This document shows, one piece after another, positions 41,983 through 50,232 of a stretch of DNA of 64,000 nt (position 1 is the stretch's first letter; each line of letters starts with the position of its first letter). A program made the translations under genes and the position numbers. Below the pieces are notes generated by a model that saw nothing but the letters and a program-made list of their open reading frames with translations, ran no database searches and was not told where the DNA came from. Source of the DNA: Allobosea sp. BK604 (lineage in GTDB: Bacteria; Pseudomonadota; Alphaproteobacteria; Rhizobiales; Beijerinckiaceae); contig NZ_SLZF01000003.1 in the NCBI RefSeq assembly GCF_004341515.1, positions 682,001-746,000 of the forward strand, written 5' to 3'.

Positions 41983-43695
41983 ATGGCCTGGATCGCCGGA
42001 GTCGATGGCTGCAAGGCGGGCTGGATCGCGGCACTGATGAACGATGGTCAACCGGCGAGGCCGGTCCTGCGCGTCGTTCCACACCTCGCCGATCTCCTCG
42101 CCGGTCCGGACGCGCCCACGTTGATCGCGGTGGACATGCCGATCGGCCTGCCCGACCGCACCGTCGGCTCGGGCCGCGGGCCGGAACAGGCGGTGCGGTC
42201 CCTGCTCGGCGAGCGCCAATCCTCGGTCTTCGCCATTCCCTCGCGCACGGCCGTGCATGCGGAGGATTATTGGGAGGCCTGCCGGCTTGCGCTGGAAACC
42301 TCGGAGCCCCCACGCAAGGTCTCGAAGCAGGGTTTCTTCCTCTTCCCGAAAATCCGCGAGATCGACGCCATGCTGCGGGCCGAGCCAGAGCTGCAAAGCC
42401 GCATCTACGAGGTCCATCCCGAACTCGCCTTCCGCACCATGCGCGGGGCGCCGCTCGCCCACCCCAAGAAGATCAAGGGCATGATCAATCAAGCCGGCAT
42501 GGCCGAGCGCCAGGCGCTGCTGATCGCCGCCGGCCTGCCGTCCGAGAGCGTCACGACCCGCCCGCCGCGCGGGGCCGCGGCCGACGATGCGCTCGACTCA
42601 TTCGCGGCCCTGATCGTCGCCAGGCACATCCGGGCCGGGCGCGGAAAGCCCTTCCCCGATCCGCCGGGACGCGATAGCCACGGGCTCCCCATCGCGATCT
42701 GGACCTTTGACCCGGATCGGCCACCCGCCCAGGAACCCGCCATGTCCGACCGTCCCGTCACCCGCCCGATGATCGAGGAAGCCGCCAAGCGCATCGCCGG
42801 CCATGCCCGCGTGACGCCCGTGATGCGGCTCGGCCAGGGCGCGCTCGGTTCGGTCGCCGATCTCTCGCTCAAGCTCGAATGCGTGCAGCATGCCGGTTCG
42901 TTCAAGACGCGCGGCGCCTTCAACAACCTGCTTTCGCTCAACGTGCCGGCAGCCGGCGTCGCCGCGGCCTCAGGTGGCAACCATGGCGCGGCCGTCGCCT
43001 ATGCCGCCGGCAAGCGCGGCGTGAAGGCGACGATCTTCGTCCCCGAGATCTCGCCCGCCGCCAAGATCGAGGCGATCAAGCGCTTCGGTGCCGATGTCAT
43101 CGTCGGCGGCGCGCAATATGACGACGCTCAGGCCGCCTGCGACCGCTTCGTCGCCGAGACCGGCGCGCTCAAGATCCATCCCTTCGCCGCCAGGGAAACG
43201 ATCACCGGCCAGGGCACGCTCGGCTATGAGTGGGACGGGCAGGAGCCCGATCTCGACACCGTTCTCGTCGCGGTCGGCGGCGGCGGCCTGATCTCGGGGA
43301 TCGCCGCCTGGTTCGCCGGCAGCAAGGTCAAGGTCGTCGGCGTCGAGCCGGAGAATTCGCGCGCGCTCCAGGCGGCGCTGGAGGCCAAGGGTCCGACCGA
43401 TGTCAGTGTCGTCTCGGTGGCCGCGGATTCGCTCGGCGCCCGCAATGTCGGCCAGCTCGTCTACGATGTCTGCAAGGATGCGGTCGACCATGTCGCGCTG
43501 GTCGCGGATGCCGCGATCACCGCGGCGCAGGTCCAGCTCTGGCGCGATTTTCGCCTGGCGGTCGAGCCCGGCGGCGCGGCGGCCTTCGGCGCCCTGATCT
43601 CCGGCGCCTACAAGCCGAAGCAGGGCGAGCGCTTGGGCGTGCTGGTCTGCGGGGCGAATGTCGATCTGACGAAGCTGGCGGCGTTGGGGGCGTAG
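41983..43695 (+). CDS. DUF429 domain fused to threonine/serine dehydratase
   Basis: One uninterrupted 570-codon frame. Residues 1-~240 are a DUF429 protein (IAGVDGCKAGWIAAL, AVDMPIGLPDRT at 50-60, VHPELAFRTM, and the usual DSHGLPIAIW end). Residues ~262-570 are a fold-type II PLP dehydratase: the Schiff-base lysine is K308 in HAGSFKTRGAFNNLL, SGGNHGAAVAYAAGKRG binds the substrate carboxylate, and VAVGGGGLISGIAAWF binds PLP phosphate. A 15-residue linker joins them. An internal ATG at 42742 (residue 254) has AGGAA 7 nt upstream and could also give a separate dehydratase. Either a real fusion or two genes whose first stop codon was lost; no frameshift is involved. Confidence 0.85.
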   Translation: MAWIAGVDGCKAGWIAALMNDGQPARPVLRVVPHLADLLAGPDAPTLIAVDMPIGLPDRTVGSGRGPEQAVRSLLGERQSSVFAIPSRTAVHAEDYWEACRLALETSEPPRKVSKQGFFLFPKIREIDAMLRAEPELQSRIYEVHPELAFRTMRGAPLAHPKKIKGMINQAGMAERQALLIAAGLPSESVTTRPPRGAAADDALDSFAALIVARHIRAGRGKPFPDPPGRDSHGLPIAIWTFDPDRPPAQEPAMSDRPVTRPMIEEAAKRIAGHARVTPVMRLGQGALGSVADLSLKLECVQHAGSFKTRGAFNNLLSLNVPAAGVAAASGGNHGAAVAYAAGKRGVKATIFVPEISPAAKIEAIKRFGADVIVGGAQYDDAQAACDRFVAETGALKIHPFAARETITGQGTLGYEWDGQEPDLDTVLVAVGGGGLISGIAAWFAGSKVKVVGVEPENSRALQAALEAKGPTDVSVVSVAADSLGARNVGQLVYDVCKDAVDHVALVADAAITAAQVQLWRDFRLAVEPGGAAAFGALISGAYKPKQGERLGVLVCGANVDLTKLAALGA

Positions 43696-43721
43696 ACCTC
43701 GACTGGGTGAGTCGTCCTTAC

Positions 43722-43864
43722 CCTTCTCCCTCTTGCGGGAGAAGGTGCCGCGGCAGCGGCGCATGAGGGGTCGCGCCGACCTCTATCCTTGAGCTCGGCT
43801 GAAGGGTTGCGCGGCAATCGTCGCGCGACCCTTTCGAGCCACCTTCCCCCGCAAGGCGGGAAGG
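43722..43864. repeat. CCTTCTCCC repeat family, copy 2
   Basis: CCTTCTCCC (43722-43730), loop TCTTGC, GGGAGAAGG (43737-43745), then GCATGAGGGGTCGC, matching the tail of the element at 13896. It is followed by AAGGGTTGCGCG / CGCGCGACCCTT and a last hairpin CCTTCCCCCGC-AA-GGCGGGAAGG ending at 43864. It sits between the convergent dehydratase fusion and the betaine ABC operon and could terminate both. Confidence 0.65.
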
Positions 43865-43883
43865 AAAGGAGCGCTGTTCCTCC

Positions 43884-44840
43884 TCAGGTGGAGGCCGTCC
43901 CCGCGCTGCGCGCCCTGATCGCCGCGAGCGAGACCTGGCCGATCGGCTGGCCCTCGCCATCGACGATCACCGCCACCTCCTGCCCCGCAGCGAACAACGC
44001 CGAGAGCACACCGCGCAGGTTCGCCGTCGCCGGCTGCGTCACAGCGCCGGACGTCGCACCGAGCGGCTCCAGCGCCTCCGCCGCGCTCACCAGCGACAGC
44101 CGCCGCAGCGCCGCATCGGCCCCGACGAAATCGGCGACGAACGCGTCCGCCGGCGCCGCCAGCAGCCGGTCCGGCGTATCGTATTGCACGAGCTTGCCGT
44201 CGCGCATGATCGCGACGACGTCGCCCATGCGGATGGCTTCGTCGATATCGTGGGTGACGAAGATCACCGTCTTGCCGAGGCGGCGCAGGATCGAGACGAA
44301 CTCGTCCTGCAGCCGGCTGCGCACCACCGGATCGACCGCGCCGAAGGGCTCGTCCATCAGCATCACCCGCGGCTCGGCCGCGAGCGCGCGCGCCACGCCG
44401 ACACGCTGGCGCTGGCCGCCGGAGAGATGGCGCGGAAAACGCGTCAGGAACTGCGAGGGCTCGAGCCCGACCAGCGCCAGCATCTCCTCGACGCGCGCCT
44501 TGATCTTCGCCGCCGGCCAGCCCAGCAGCTTCGGCACGGTCGCGACGTTCTCCGCGATGGTCATATGCGGGAAGAGGCCGATCTGCTGGATAACGTAGCC
44601 GATATGCCGGCGCAGCTGGACCGGATCGGCCTTGGTGACATCCTCGTCCCCGACCATGATCCGCCCGGATGTCGGCTCGATCAGCCGGTTGACCATGCGC
44701 ATCGTCGTAGTCTTGCCGCAGCCGGAGGGGCCGATTAGCACGCAGGTCTTGCCCGTCTCGATCACGAGGTCGAGATTGTCGACCGCGGGGCGCGCGACTC
44801 CCGGAAAGCTCTTGCTGACGCCTTCGAGGCGAATGGTCAT
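43884..44840 (-). CDS. OpuC/ProV-type betaine ABC ATPase with remnant CBS region
   Basis: A 318-aa quaternary-amine ABC ATPase. Walker A is LIGPSGCGKTTTMRMVNRL, the Q-loop IQQIGLFPHMT, the signature HLSGGQRQRVGVARAL, Walker B VMLMDEPFGAVDPVVR and the H-loop FVTHDIDEAIRMGD. VADFVGADAALRRLSL marks the family's transition to the C-terminus, where residues ~255-310 resemble one CBS motif (GVLSALFAAGQEVAVIVDGEGQPIGQVSL); OpuCA normally carries a pair. It is the last gene of the five-gene operon and overlaps the permease gene by 4 bp. Confidence 0.92.
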   Translation of the reverse strand: MTIRLEGVSKSFPGVARPAVDNLDLVIETGKTCVLIGPSGCGKTTTMRMVNRLIEPTSGRIMVGDEDVTKADPVQLRRHIGYVIQQIGLFPHMTIAENVATVPKLLGWPAAKIKARVEEMLALVGLEPSQFLTRFPRHLSGGQRQRVGVARALAAEPRVMLMDEPFGAVDPVVRSRLQDEFVSILRRLGKTVIFVTHDIDEAIRMGDVVAIMRDGKLVQYDTPDRLLAAPADAFVADFVGADAALRRLSLVSAAEALEPLGATSGAVTQPATANLRGVLSALFAAGQEVAVIVDGEGQPIGQVSLAAIRARSAGTAST

Positions 44841-45472
44841 GCGGCCCCCATCCGGGCCGAGCTGGTCATCAGCCGCTCAAGCCCTGCGAAGATGATCTCG
44901 ACCAGCAGCGCCAGCAAGGCGACGCCGACGGCGCCTGCGATGAGCTGCGGGAAGTTGAAATTGGCCATGCCGGAAGTGATCAGCTCGCCGAGCCCGCCTC
45001 CGCCGATGAAGGCAGCCAGCGTCGCGGCCGAGACGATCTGCACCGCCGCCGTGCGCACGCCCGCGAAGATCACCGGCAGCGCCAGCGGAATCTCGATCCG
45101 CGTCATCACCTGAGCGTCGGAGAACCCCTGTCCGCGCGCGGCCTCGACGATGTCGCGATCGACCTCGGTGAGGCCGGTATAGGTGTTGAGCAGCAGGGCC
45201 GGCAGGCCATAGAGCACCAGCGCCACCGCCGAGGGCAGGAAGCCGGTGCCGAGTAGCGGCAGCATGATCACGAGCAGCGCCAGGCTCGGCACCGTCCGCA
45301 GGATGTTGACAATGGCGATCGCGAGATTGGCGAGGCCGCGATGGCGGGTCAGCGCCAGGCCGAGTGGCAGCGCGATCAGCACGACGGCCAGAAGAGCCAC
45401 GGTCGAAAGCCAGAGATGGTTCTGCACCGCGGTCCAGAAGATTTTTGGATTGGCGTTGATCCAGGTCAGCAT
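44837..45472 (-). CDS. OpuCB/YehW-type permease (second)
   Basis: A 211-aa permease with five to six helices: LWLSTVALLAVVLIALPLGLAL, VPSLALLVIMLPLLG, and SAVALVLYGLPALLLNTYTGL. The EAA coupling loop is VDRDIVEAARGQGFSDAQVMTRIEIPLALPVIFAGVRTAAVQ. ATG 45472 overlaps the stop of the upstream permease (TGATG). It pairs with that permease as a heterodimeric core of a betaine-type importer. Confidence 0.92.
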   Translation of the reverse strand: MLTWINANPKIFWTAVQNHLWLSTVALLAVVLIALPLGLALTRHRGLANLAIAIVNILRTVPSLALLVIMLPLLGTGFLPSAVALVLYGLPALLLNTYTGLTEVDRDIVEAARGQGFSDAQVMTRIEIPLALPVIFAGVRTAAVQIVSAATLAAFIGGGGLGELITSGMANFNFPQLIAGAVGVALLALLVEIIFAGLERLMTSSARMGAA

Positions 45473-46101
45473 CAGGCCACCTCCGCCTGGACGCTGCGCA
45501 TATGAAGCTCCAGCCGGCGCAACAGCTCGTCGCAGACGATCGCCAGCAAGGAGGTGACGACCGCGCCGACCACGACCTTCTCGCCGAAATCCTGGGTGAT
45601 GCCCTGGAAGATGATGTCGCCGAGCCCGCCGGCATTGATGAAGGCGGCGACGGTCGCGACCGAGACCATGGTGACCACGGTGATGCGGATGCCGGCGATG
45701 ATGACCGGCAGTGCCAGCGGCAGCTCGATGGCGAAGAGCCGGCGCCAGCGGCCATAGCCCATGCCGTCGGCGGCATCGAGAATATCGGGCGAGACCTCCT
45801 GCAGCCCGGTCGCGGTATTCCGGATGATGATCAGCAGCGCGTACATCACCAGCGCGACGATGGCCGGGCCGAAGCCCAGCCCGAGCCATGGGATCAGCAG
45901 CGCGAAGATCGCCAGCGCCGGCACCGTATAGAGCGCGCCCGAGATCAGCAGCACGACGAGATAGAATTTGGGCCGCCGCGCCGAGAGGATGCCGAGGGGC
46001 AGGCCGACCACCAGCGAGATCGCCAGGCCGATGCCGACGAGCTGGATATGCTCCCAGAGCGCGACGAGGACGCGATCGTAGTTTTCGAGGAGCCAGGTCA
46101 T
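45472..46101 (-). CDS. OpuCD/YehY-type permease (first)
   Basis: A 209-aa permease homologous to its downstream partner: LVGIGLAISLVVGLPLGILSARRP, VPALAIFALLIPWLGLGFGPAIVALVMYALLIIIRNTATGL, and the EAA loop VSPDILDAADGMGYGRWRRLFAIELPLALPVIIAGIRITVV. Its start overlaps the stop of the lyase-like gene by 4 bp (ATGA), so the enzyme and the transporter are made from one message in fixed order. Confidence 0.92.
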   Translation of the reverse strand: MTWLLENYDRVLVALWEHIQLVGIGLAISLVVGLPLGILSARRPKFYLVVLLISGALYTVPALAIFALLIPWLGLGFGPAIVALVMYALLIIIRNTATGLQEVSPDILDAADGMGYGRWRRLFAIELPLALPVIIAGIRITVVTMVSVATVAAFINAGGLGDIIFQGITQDFGEKVVVGAVVTSLLAIVCDELLRRLELHMRSVQAEVA

Positions 46102-47630
46102 GCCGGCAGGCTCCCGAGCACCGCGGCGAGTTCACCGGCTCCCAGCCGCGCGGCCAGCGCCTCGTATTCGCGCCCCATCGGGCGGTCATCGTCGAGCCGG
46201 GCGACATGGCGGCGGACGAAGCCATGGGCGAGTCCGGTGCCGGCGCCGAGCCTGATGCCCTCGCGCAGGTCGACCGCCTCGGCCGCGACGGCGAGCTCGA
46301 TCGCCGCCAGCCTGAGCAGGTGCCGGGCGATGTCGGCCGTCTTCTCGACGATGCGCGGCGTCATCGGCGCATAATCCTCGACGCCGTCGGCGACCGGCAT
46401 GGTCATCGGGCCGAAAGGTTGGGCGAGCCGGCGAATCTCGGCCTCGAGCGCCGAGGCCGTCTTCTGCGTCGTGGCGAAGCCGGCATGCGTGCCGCCGTGG
46501 CGGGTCAGGAAGCGCGGCAGGTCGCTGGACGCAGGCGACATCAGCTTCACCGTGCGGAAGGCGGAGACGGTCGCGGCATGCGCCGCCGCGAGGCCGAGCC
46601 CCTCCAGGGCGAGGGCCAGCGCCGTCGTGTCGAAATTTACGGTAGAAGCCATGCCGCCGCCACACACCGCCGGGCTGTCGGCAGCGCCGTTCAGCTCGAT
46701 TTCGACGAGGTCGCGCGCCGCCTCCCAGGCCGCGAGCGCCGCGCCGTTGACGGGCGCGAGACAGCGGAAGGAGAGCGGGTCCTGCACGCGCCGCGCCGCG
46801 CCCGGTTCGAACAGGTCGCTGCCGGCGAGCAGAATGCGCAGTCTGTTGCTGCCGGAGACCTGGCTCGGAACCGGCCGCAAGCTCACGAGATCGGCCGCGA
46901 TCGGCGAGAGATTGGCGCGATAAGCTTCGAGCGAAAGCGCGCCCGCGGCCGTCAGCGCCTCCAGCGCCAGCCTCATCTCGTGCAGCGCGAGAGCCGCGAG
47001 GCCGACGCTTTCGGCATTGGCATTGAGCAGCGCCAGCCCGTCCTTCGGCCCGAATTCGGGCAACGCGATCCCGGCCGCCCGCATCGCCTCGGGGCCGGGC
47101 AGGACACGCCCGCCGAATTCCGCCTCACCCTCGCCGGCAAGCGGCAGGAAGAGCTGCGCGAGCGAGGACAGATCGGCCTCGCCGAGCGAGCCGATGCGCC
47201 TGACCTGCGGATGCAAACCGGCATTGAGCATGTCGCTGATCGTCCCAGCGAAATGCGGCGAGATGCCCGAAGCGCCCCGCGCCAGCCCGGCCAGCCGCGC
47301 CAGCAGCAGGGCGCGCACCTCCGCTCGCGTCAGACAGGGGCCGACGCCGACGGCCCTGGCGCGCACCGCACGCTGCTGGAAGGCGGCGATCTGATCGGCC
47401 GCCAGCCTGGTATCGACGGCGGCGCCGAGCCCGGTCGTCAGGCCATAGACCGCCTCGCCGCGCTCCAGGCTGCGCTCGACCACGCCACGCGCGGCACGCA
47501 GCCGCTCGCCTACGCTCGGCGCGAGCACGACCTTCGCCCCGCCATAAGCGACCGCATGGACCGCCTCGAGCGAGAGCGGCCCGGTTCCGATGGTCACGAC
47601 GAGCGGCGCGAGATCCTGCATCCGCTCCAT
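46098..47630 (-). CDS. HAL/PAL-fold lyase lacking the MIO triad; candidate ergothionase-type betaine lyase
   Basis: A 510-aa protein with the full histidine/phenylalanine ammonia-lyase layout: YGLTTGLGAAVDTRL with the catalytic-loop Tyr62, ARAVGVGPCLTRAEVRALLLAR, LLNANAESVGLAALAL, VQDPLSFRCLAPVNGAAL and a THAGFATTQKTASALEAEI C-terminal segment. Where active ammonia-lyases have G-A-S-G-D-L, the triad that cyclises to MIO, this protein reads GSLGEADLSSLA (G147-S-L-G-E-A-D-L154). It is one residue shorter and has no Ala-Ser-Gly. It therefore cannot make MIO. Ergothionases are HAL homologues reported to work without MIO, eliminating trimethylamine. Being inserted in a betaine ABC operon supports such a substrate. 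ATG 47630 is used; TTG 47657 and ATG 47621 are alternatives. A non-catalytic or different lyase is possible. Confidence 0.8.
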   Translation of the reverse strand: MERMQDLAPLVVTIGTGPLSLEAVHAVAYGGAKVVLAPSVGERLRAARGVVERSLERGEAVYGLTTGLGAAVDTRLAADQIAAFQQRAVRARAVGVGPCLTRAEVRALLLARLAGLARGASGISPHFAGTISDMLNAGLHPQVRRIGSLGEADLSSLAQLFLPLAGEGEAEFGGRVLPGPEAMRAAGIALPEFGPKDGLALLNANAESVGLAALALHEMRLALEALTAAGALSLEAYRANLSPIAADLVSLRPVPSQVSGSNRLRILLAGSDLFEPGAARRVQDPLSFRCLAPVNGAALAAWEAARDLVEIELNGAADSPAVCGGGMASTVNFDTTALALALEGLGLAAAHAATVSAFRTVKLMSPASSDLPRFLTRHGGTHAGFATTQKTASALEAEIRRLAQPFGPMTMPVADGVEDYAPMTPRIVEKTADIARHLLRLAAIELAVAAEAVDLREGIRLGAGTGLAHGFVRRHVARLDDDRPMGREYEALAARLGAGELAAVLGSLPA

Positions 47631-47646
47631 TAGCAAGGGAGATGCC

Positions 47647-48543
47647 TCAGCGGACAAGGCCCTTGGCTTTCAGGAAGTTGGCCGCGACCGTACGCGGCTC
47701 CTTCTTGTCGACTTCGACCTGCCGGTTCAGCTCCTGCATGGTCTGGTTGTCGAGCAGGGCGCCAACCTTCTCCAGCGCCTCGACGATCTTGGCATTGCCG
47801 GCGATTTCCGGACGCACCACCGGCGCCAGGAAATAGGGCGGGAACAGGCCCTTGTCGTCATCGAGCGCGATGAATTTCTCGGCCGCGATCTGCCAGTCGG
47901 TCGAGAAACCGTTGGCGATATCGACCTGCTTCTGCGCCAGCGCCTCGTAGCGCAGGCGCAGCGCCGCGAACTGCTTGAATTCCTTGAACTCGGCGCCGTA
48001 GACCTCCTTTAGCCCGGCAATGCCGTCGCGGCGGTCGACGAATTCGGTGCCCGCGCCGAGGCTGAGCTTGTTCGCGACCTTGCCGAGATCGGTGAGGGTC
48101 TTGAGGTTGTATTCCTTGGCCGTGTCGGGCCGGACGACGATGGCATAGCCGTTATTGATGTTGGACGGCTTCAGCCAGGTCAGCTTGAACTCCTTCTCGT
48201 AGAAGTCCTTGACCAGCTGGCGCACCTTCTCCGGGTCGGTCTCGGTCGTGGTCGCCTTCATCACAGCGTTGAAGCCGGTGCCGGTATATTCCGGATAGAG
48301 GTCGATCGCGCCGCTCTTCAGCGCCTCATGCGCCACCAAGGTGCCGCCGAGATTGATCTTGCGCTCGACCTTGAAGCCGGCGTTCTCCAGCGCCGCCGCG
48401 TAGAGCTCGGCGACGATGAATTGCTCGGTGAAGTTCTTCGAGCCGATCTTGATCGTCTGGGCATAGGCGCCCGAGACGCCGGCCACGAGCAGGGCGGCGG
48501 CAGCGAACAGCGTCCTGGCGAAGCGTGTATTGACGAAGGTCAT
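47647..48543 (-). CDS. OsmF/OpuCC-type betaine periplasmic binding protein
   Basis: A 298-aa binding protein. The signal is FARTLFAAAALLVAGVSGAYAQ. The mature start IKIGSKNFTEQFIVAELYAAALE is diagnostic for the quaternary-amine family (OsmF/YehZ, OpuCC, and the binding part of EgtU). It continues LKSGAIDLYPEYTGTGF and ends LDNQTMQELNRQVEVDKKEPRTVAANFLKAKG. Aromatic residues of the ligand cage include the Tyr-Pro-Glu-Tyr segment. It is the first gene of the five-gene operon. Ligand could be glycine betaine, choline or, given the next gene, ergothioneine/hercynine-like betaines. Confidence 0.92.
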   Translation of the reverse strand: MTFVNTRFARTLFAAAALLVAGVSGAYAQTIKIGSKNFTEQFIVAELYAAALENAGFKVERKINLGGTLVAHEALKSGAIDLYPEYTGTGFNAVMKATTTETDPEKVRQLVKDFYEKEFKLTWLKPSNINNGYAIVVRPDTAKEYNLKTLTDLGKVANKLSLGAGTEFVDRRDGIAGLKEVYGAEFKEFKQFAALRLRYEALAQKQVDIANGFSTDWQIAAEKFIALDDDKGLFPPYFLAPVVRPEIAGNAKIVEALEKVGALLDNQTMQELNRQVEVDKKEPRTVAANFLKAKGLVR

Positions 48544-48676
48544 GTTCGCCTCCTTTCGATGGCGTGGTGAAGGCAGCTAACGAGGGTTCCGCAACGGACG
48601 CAAGTCGAGGCCGGAATCGAGACGGTTCTTCCAGGCAAGGCTCGTGCCGTAGCAGGACGGCATCGCGGCTTGCGGC

Positions 48677-49348
48677 TCAGGCGGAAGGATTGCGCTCGCC
48701 GCCGCGGACGGCACGGGGCAGGCGATTCTCGGGCGGCGAAAGCGGGCAGACCCAGGCTTCCGAATAGGCGCAGGACGGATAATAGGCGAAGTTGAAGTCG
48801 AGGATCGTCCTGCCATCGGCCCCAATGCCGAGATCGGCGCTCTTGATCGTGTCGAGCAGGTAGCGGCCGCCCGCAAAAGTCTCCTCGCGATTGGTCGCGT
48901 CGCCGAAGGGCAGGAAGGTGCCGCCGCCATAGCCTTCGATCCAGTAGAGAGTCAGCTCCTTGCCGAGCGGGGCTTCGAGCCCGTTGGTCAGCGCATAGGG
49001 CCGCAGCACCATGGCGCCATCCTTGCCGGCCTCGACCGTGATGATCTCGCGCTCGGCGGCCGGTTTCAGCCCGACCTCGAAGCGCAACGCGGGATCATAG
49101 GCGAAATAGTTGATGCCGCCGAACTGGGCCCTGCGCGTCGCCGCCAGCGGCGATTGCGCGTGCTCGCGGAAGAGCCGGTCGCGCACGCCGCGCCAATGCT
49201 GCCAGCCGGCCTGCGCCGGCATGGCCCGAACGGCGGCATAGAGATCGGCAACCTGCCGGCGCCAGTCCTGCAATGAGGCGGTGTTCTCGAATTTCGCCTG
49301 GGCCGATGCCTTGGCTCGGCCGGCCGCGATCGTGGAATGGTTGGTCAT
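48677..49348 (-). CDS. DUF1684 family protein
   Basis: A 223-aa protein. The conserved core reads LTLYWIEGYGGGTFLPFGDATNREETFAGGRYLLDTIKSADLG followed by ILDFNFAYYPSCAYSEAWVCPLSPPENRLP, the DUF1684 signature with its Pro-Ser-Cys-Ala-Tyr motif. The N-terminal third is helical (LQDWRRQVADLYAAVRAM). Function unknown in the literature I know. ATG 49348 (MTNHSTIAAGRAK) is preferred. It lies 133 bp upstream of the betaine transporter operon on the same strand, so cotranscription is possible but unproven. Confidence 0.85.
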   Translation of the reverse strand: MTNHSTIAAGRAKASAQAKFENTASLQDWRRQVADLYAAVRAMPAQAGWQHWRGVRDRLFREHAQSPLAATRRAQFGGINYFAYDPALRFEVGLKPAAEREIITVEAGKDGAMVLRPYALTNGLEAPLGKELTLYWIEGYGGGTFLPFGDATNREETFAGGRYLLDTIKSADLGIGADGRTILDFNFAYYPSCAYSEAWVCPLSPPENRLPRAVRGGERNPSA

Positions 49349-49679
49349 ACAACGCAGCCTTCGGTTCGATACGGAGGGAACGCCTCGGCTTGGGGATTGG
49401 CCCAATGCCGCAACGCGCCGTTGGCGTTCGCGTTCCCGCGGCGCGCATTCTGCCGGTCGTACTGTCAGACTGAGTCAGCGGCCCGCTCGGCGCAGGCGAA
49501 TTCGCGCCGGAGGGCTAGGAGGTTACAGGGCGCCGTCATCCCGTGCGCGCCGCGGCGCGCAATGCTGCCGCGCAGACACGGGTCCGCGCGCAGAACGAGG
49601 CGCCCTCTCCGCAGACGGTCCCGCACCTGCGCAGCAGCATTGCATGCTGCAGCGAGCGCGGGATGGCACCCTCTTATGT
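49349..49679. other. GC-rich intergenic region with palindromes
   Basis: This 331-bp stretch between hutX and the DUF1684 gene holds a 16-bp perfect palindrome GCGCGCCGCGGCGCGC (49545-49560) and a GCAGCA/TGCTGC stem near 49634-49655. No convincing open frame was seen. The palindromes may terminate the hmuQ-hutX transcript. Confidence 0.5.
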
Positions 49680-50222
49680 TCAGTTGAACGTCGTCTTCAG
49701 CGCCTCGAAGCGCGTGACCTGGTCGGCGAGCAGCTCGCGCTGCGCGTCGCGCTTGACGAAGACCTTGAACATCGCCTCGCCGGCGCCGTTGAAGAACTGC
49801 ACCGAGCAGGAGCGGCGGCCATGGAACTTGCGATCGACCAGATAGATCGCCTTGCAGTTCTCGGCCTTGATATGCCCGCCGATCGGGCTGTCGCCATGGA
49901 TATTGTAATAGCCATGGCCGAACGAGCCGACCGGCAAGGTGCCGTCGACCTCGAGCACGACGTCGACGGTGTGGACCAGGAACAGGATGACGCCCCAGGT
50001 CGACATCTCCTGCCAAAGCGCTTCGAAGCGCTCGGCCGGAATGAAATGGCGCTCATCGGCCGGGATCTGCTCCAGCACCGTGAGCGTCGGCACGCCGACC
50101 TCGCGGGCGATGGCCTCGATCACGCCATCGGGCTTGGCCGCCAGCGCCTGCCTGACGCGTTCCACCGGGTCGCTCGGCGGCAATTCCTGGACTGCCGCGG
50201 CGCTCGCCTGCGAGATCGACAT
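49680..50222 (-). CDS. hutX: Heme utilization cytosolic carrier HutX
   Basis: A 180-aa cytoplasmic heme carrier of the HutX/HugX family: VRQALAAKPDGVIEAIAREVGVPTLTVLEQIP near the N-terminus, then TWGVILFLVHTVDVVLEVDGTLPVGSFGHGYYNIHGDSPIGGHI, and KAIYLVDRKFHGRRSCSVQFFNGAGEAMFKVFVKRD. It transfers imported heme to downstream enzymes. It starts 10 bp after hmuQ and is divergent, with it, from hmuTUV. Confidence 0.9.
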   Translation of the reverse strand: MSISQASAAAVQELPPSDPVERVRQALAAKPDGVIEAIAREVGVPTLTVLEQIPADERHFIPAERFEALWQEMSTWGVILFLVHTVDVVLEVDGTLPVGSFGHGYYNIHGDSPIGGHIKAENCKAIYLVDRKFHGRRSCSVQFFNGAGEAMFKVFVKRDAQRELLADQVTRFEALKTTFN

Positions 50223-50232
50223 GCCCGCCCCC

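Noticed and set aside
49545..49660. Possible CRISPR or tRNA-like structure in the hutX downstream gap
   Set aside because: There are isolated palindromes only: no repeated unit with spacers and no cloverleaf or anticodon arm.
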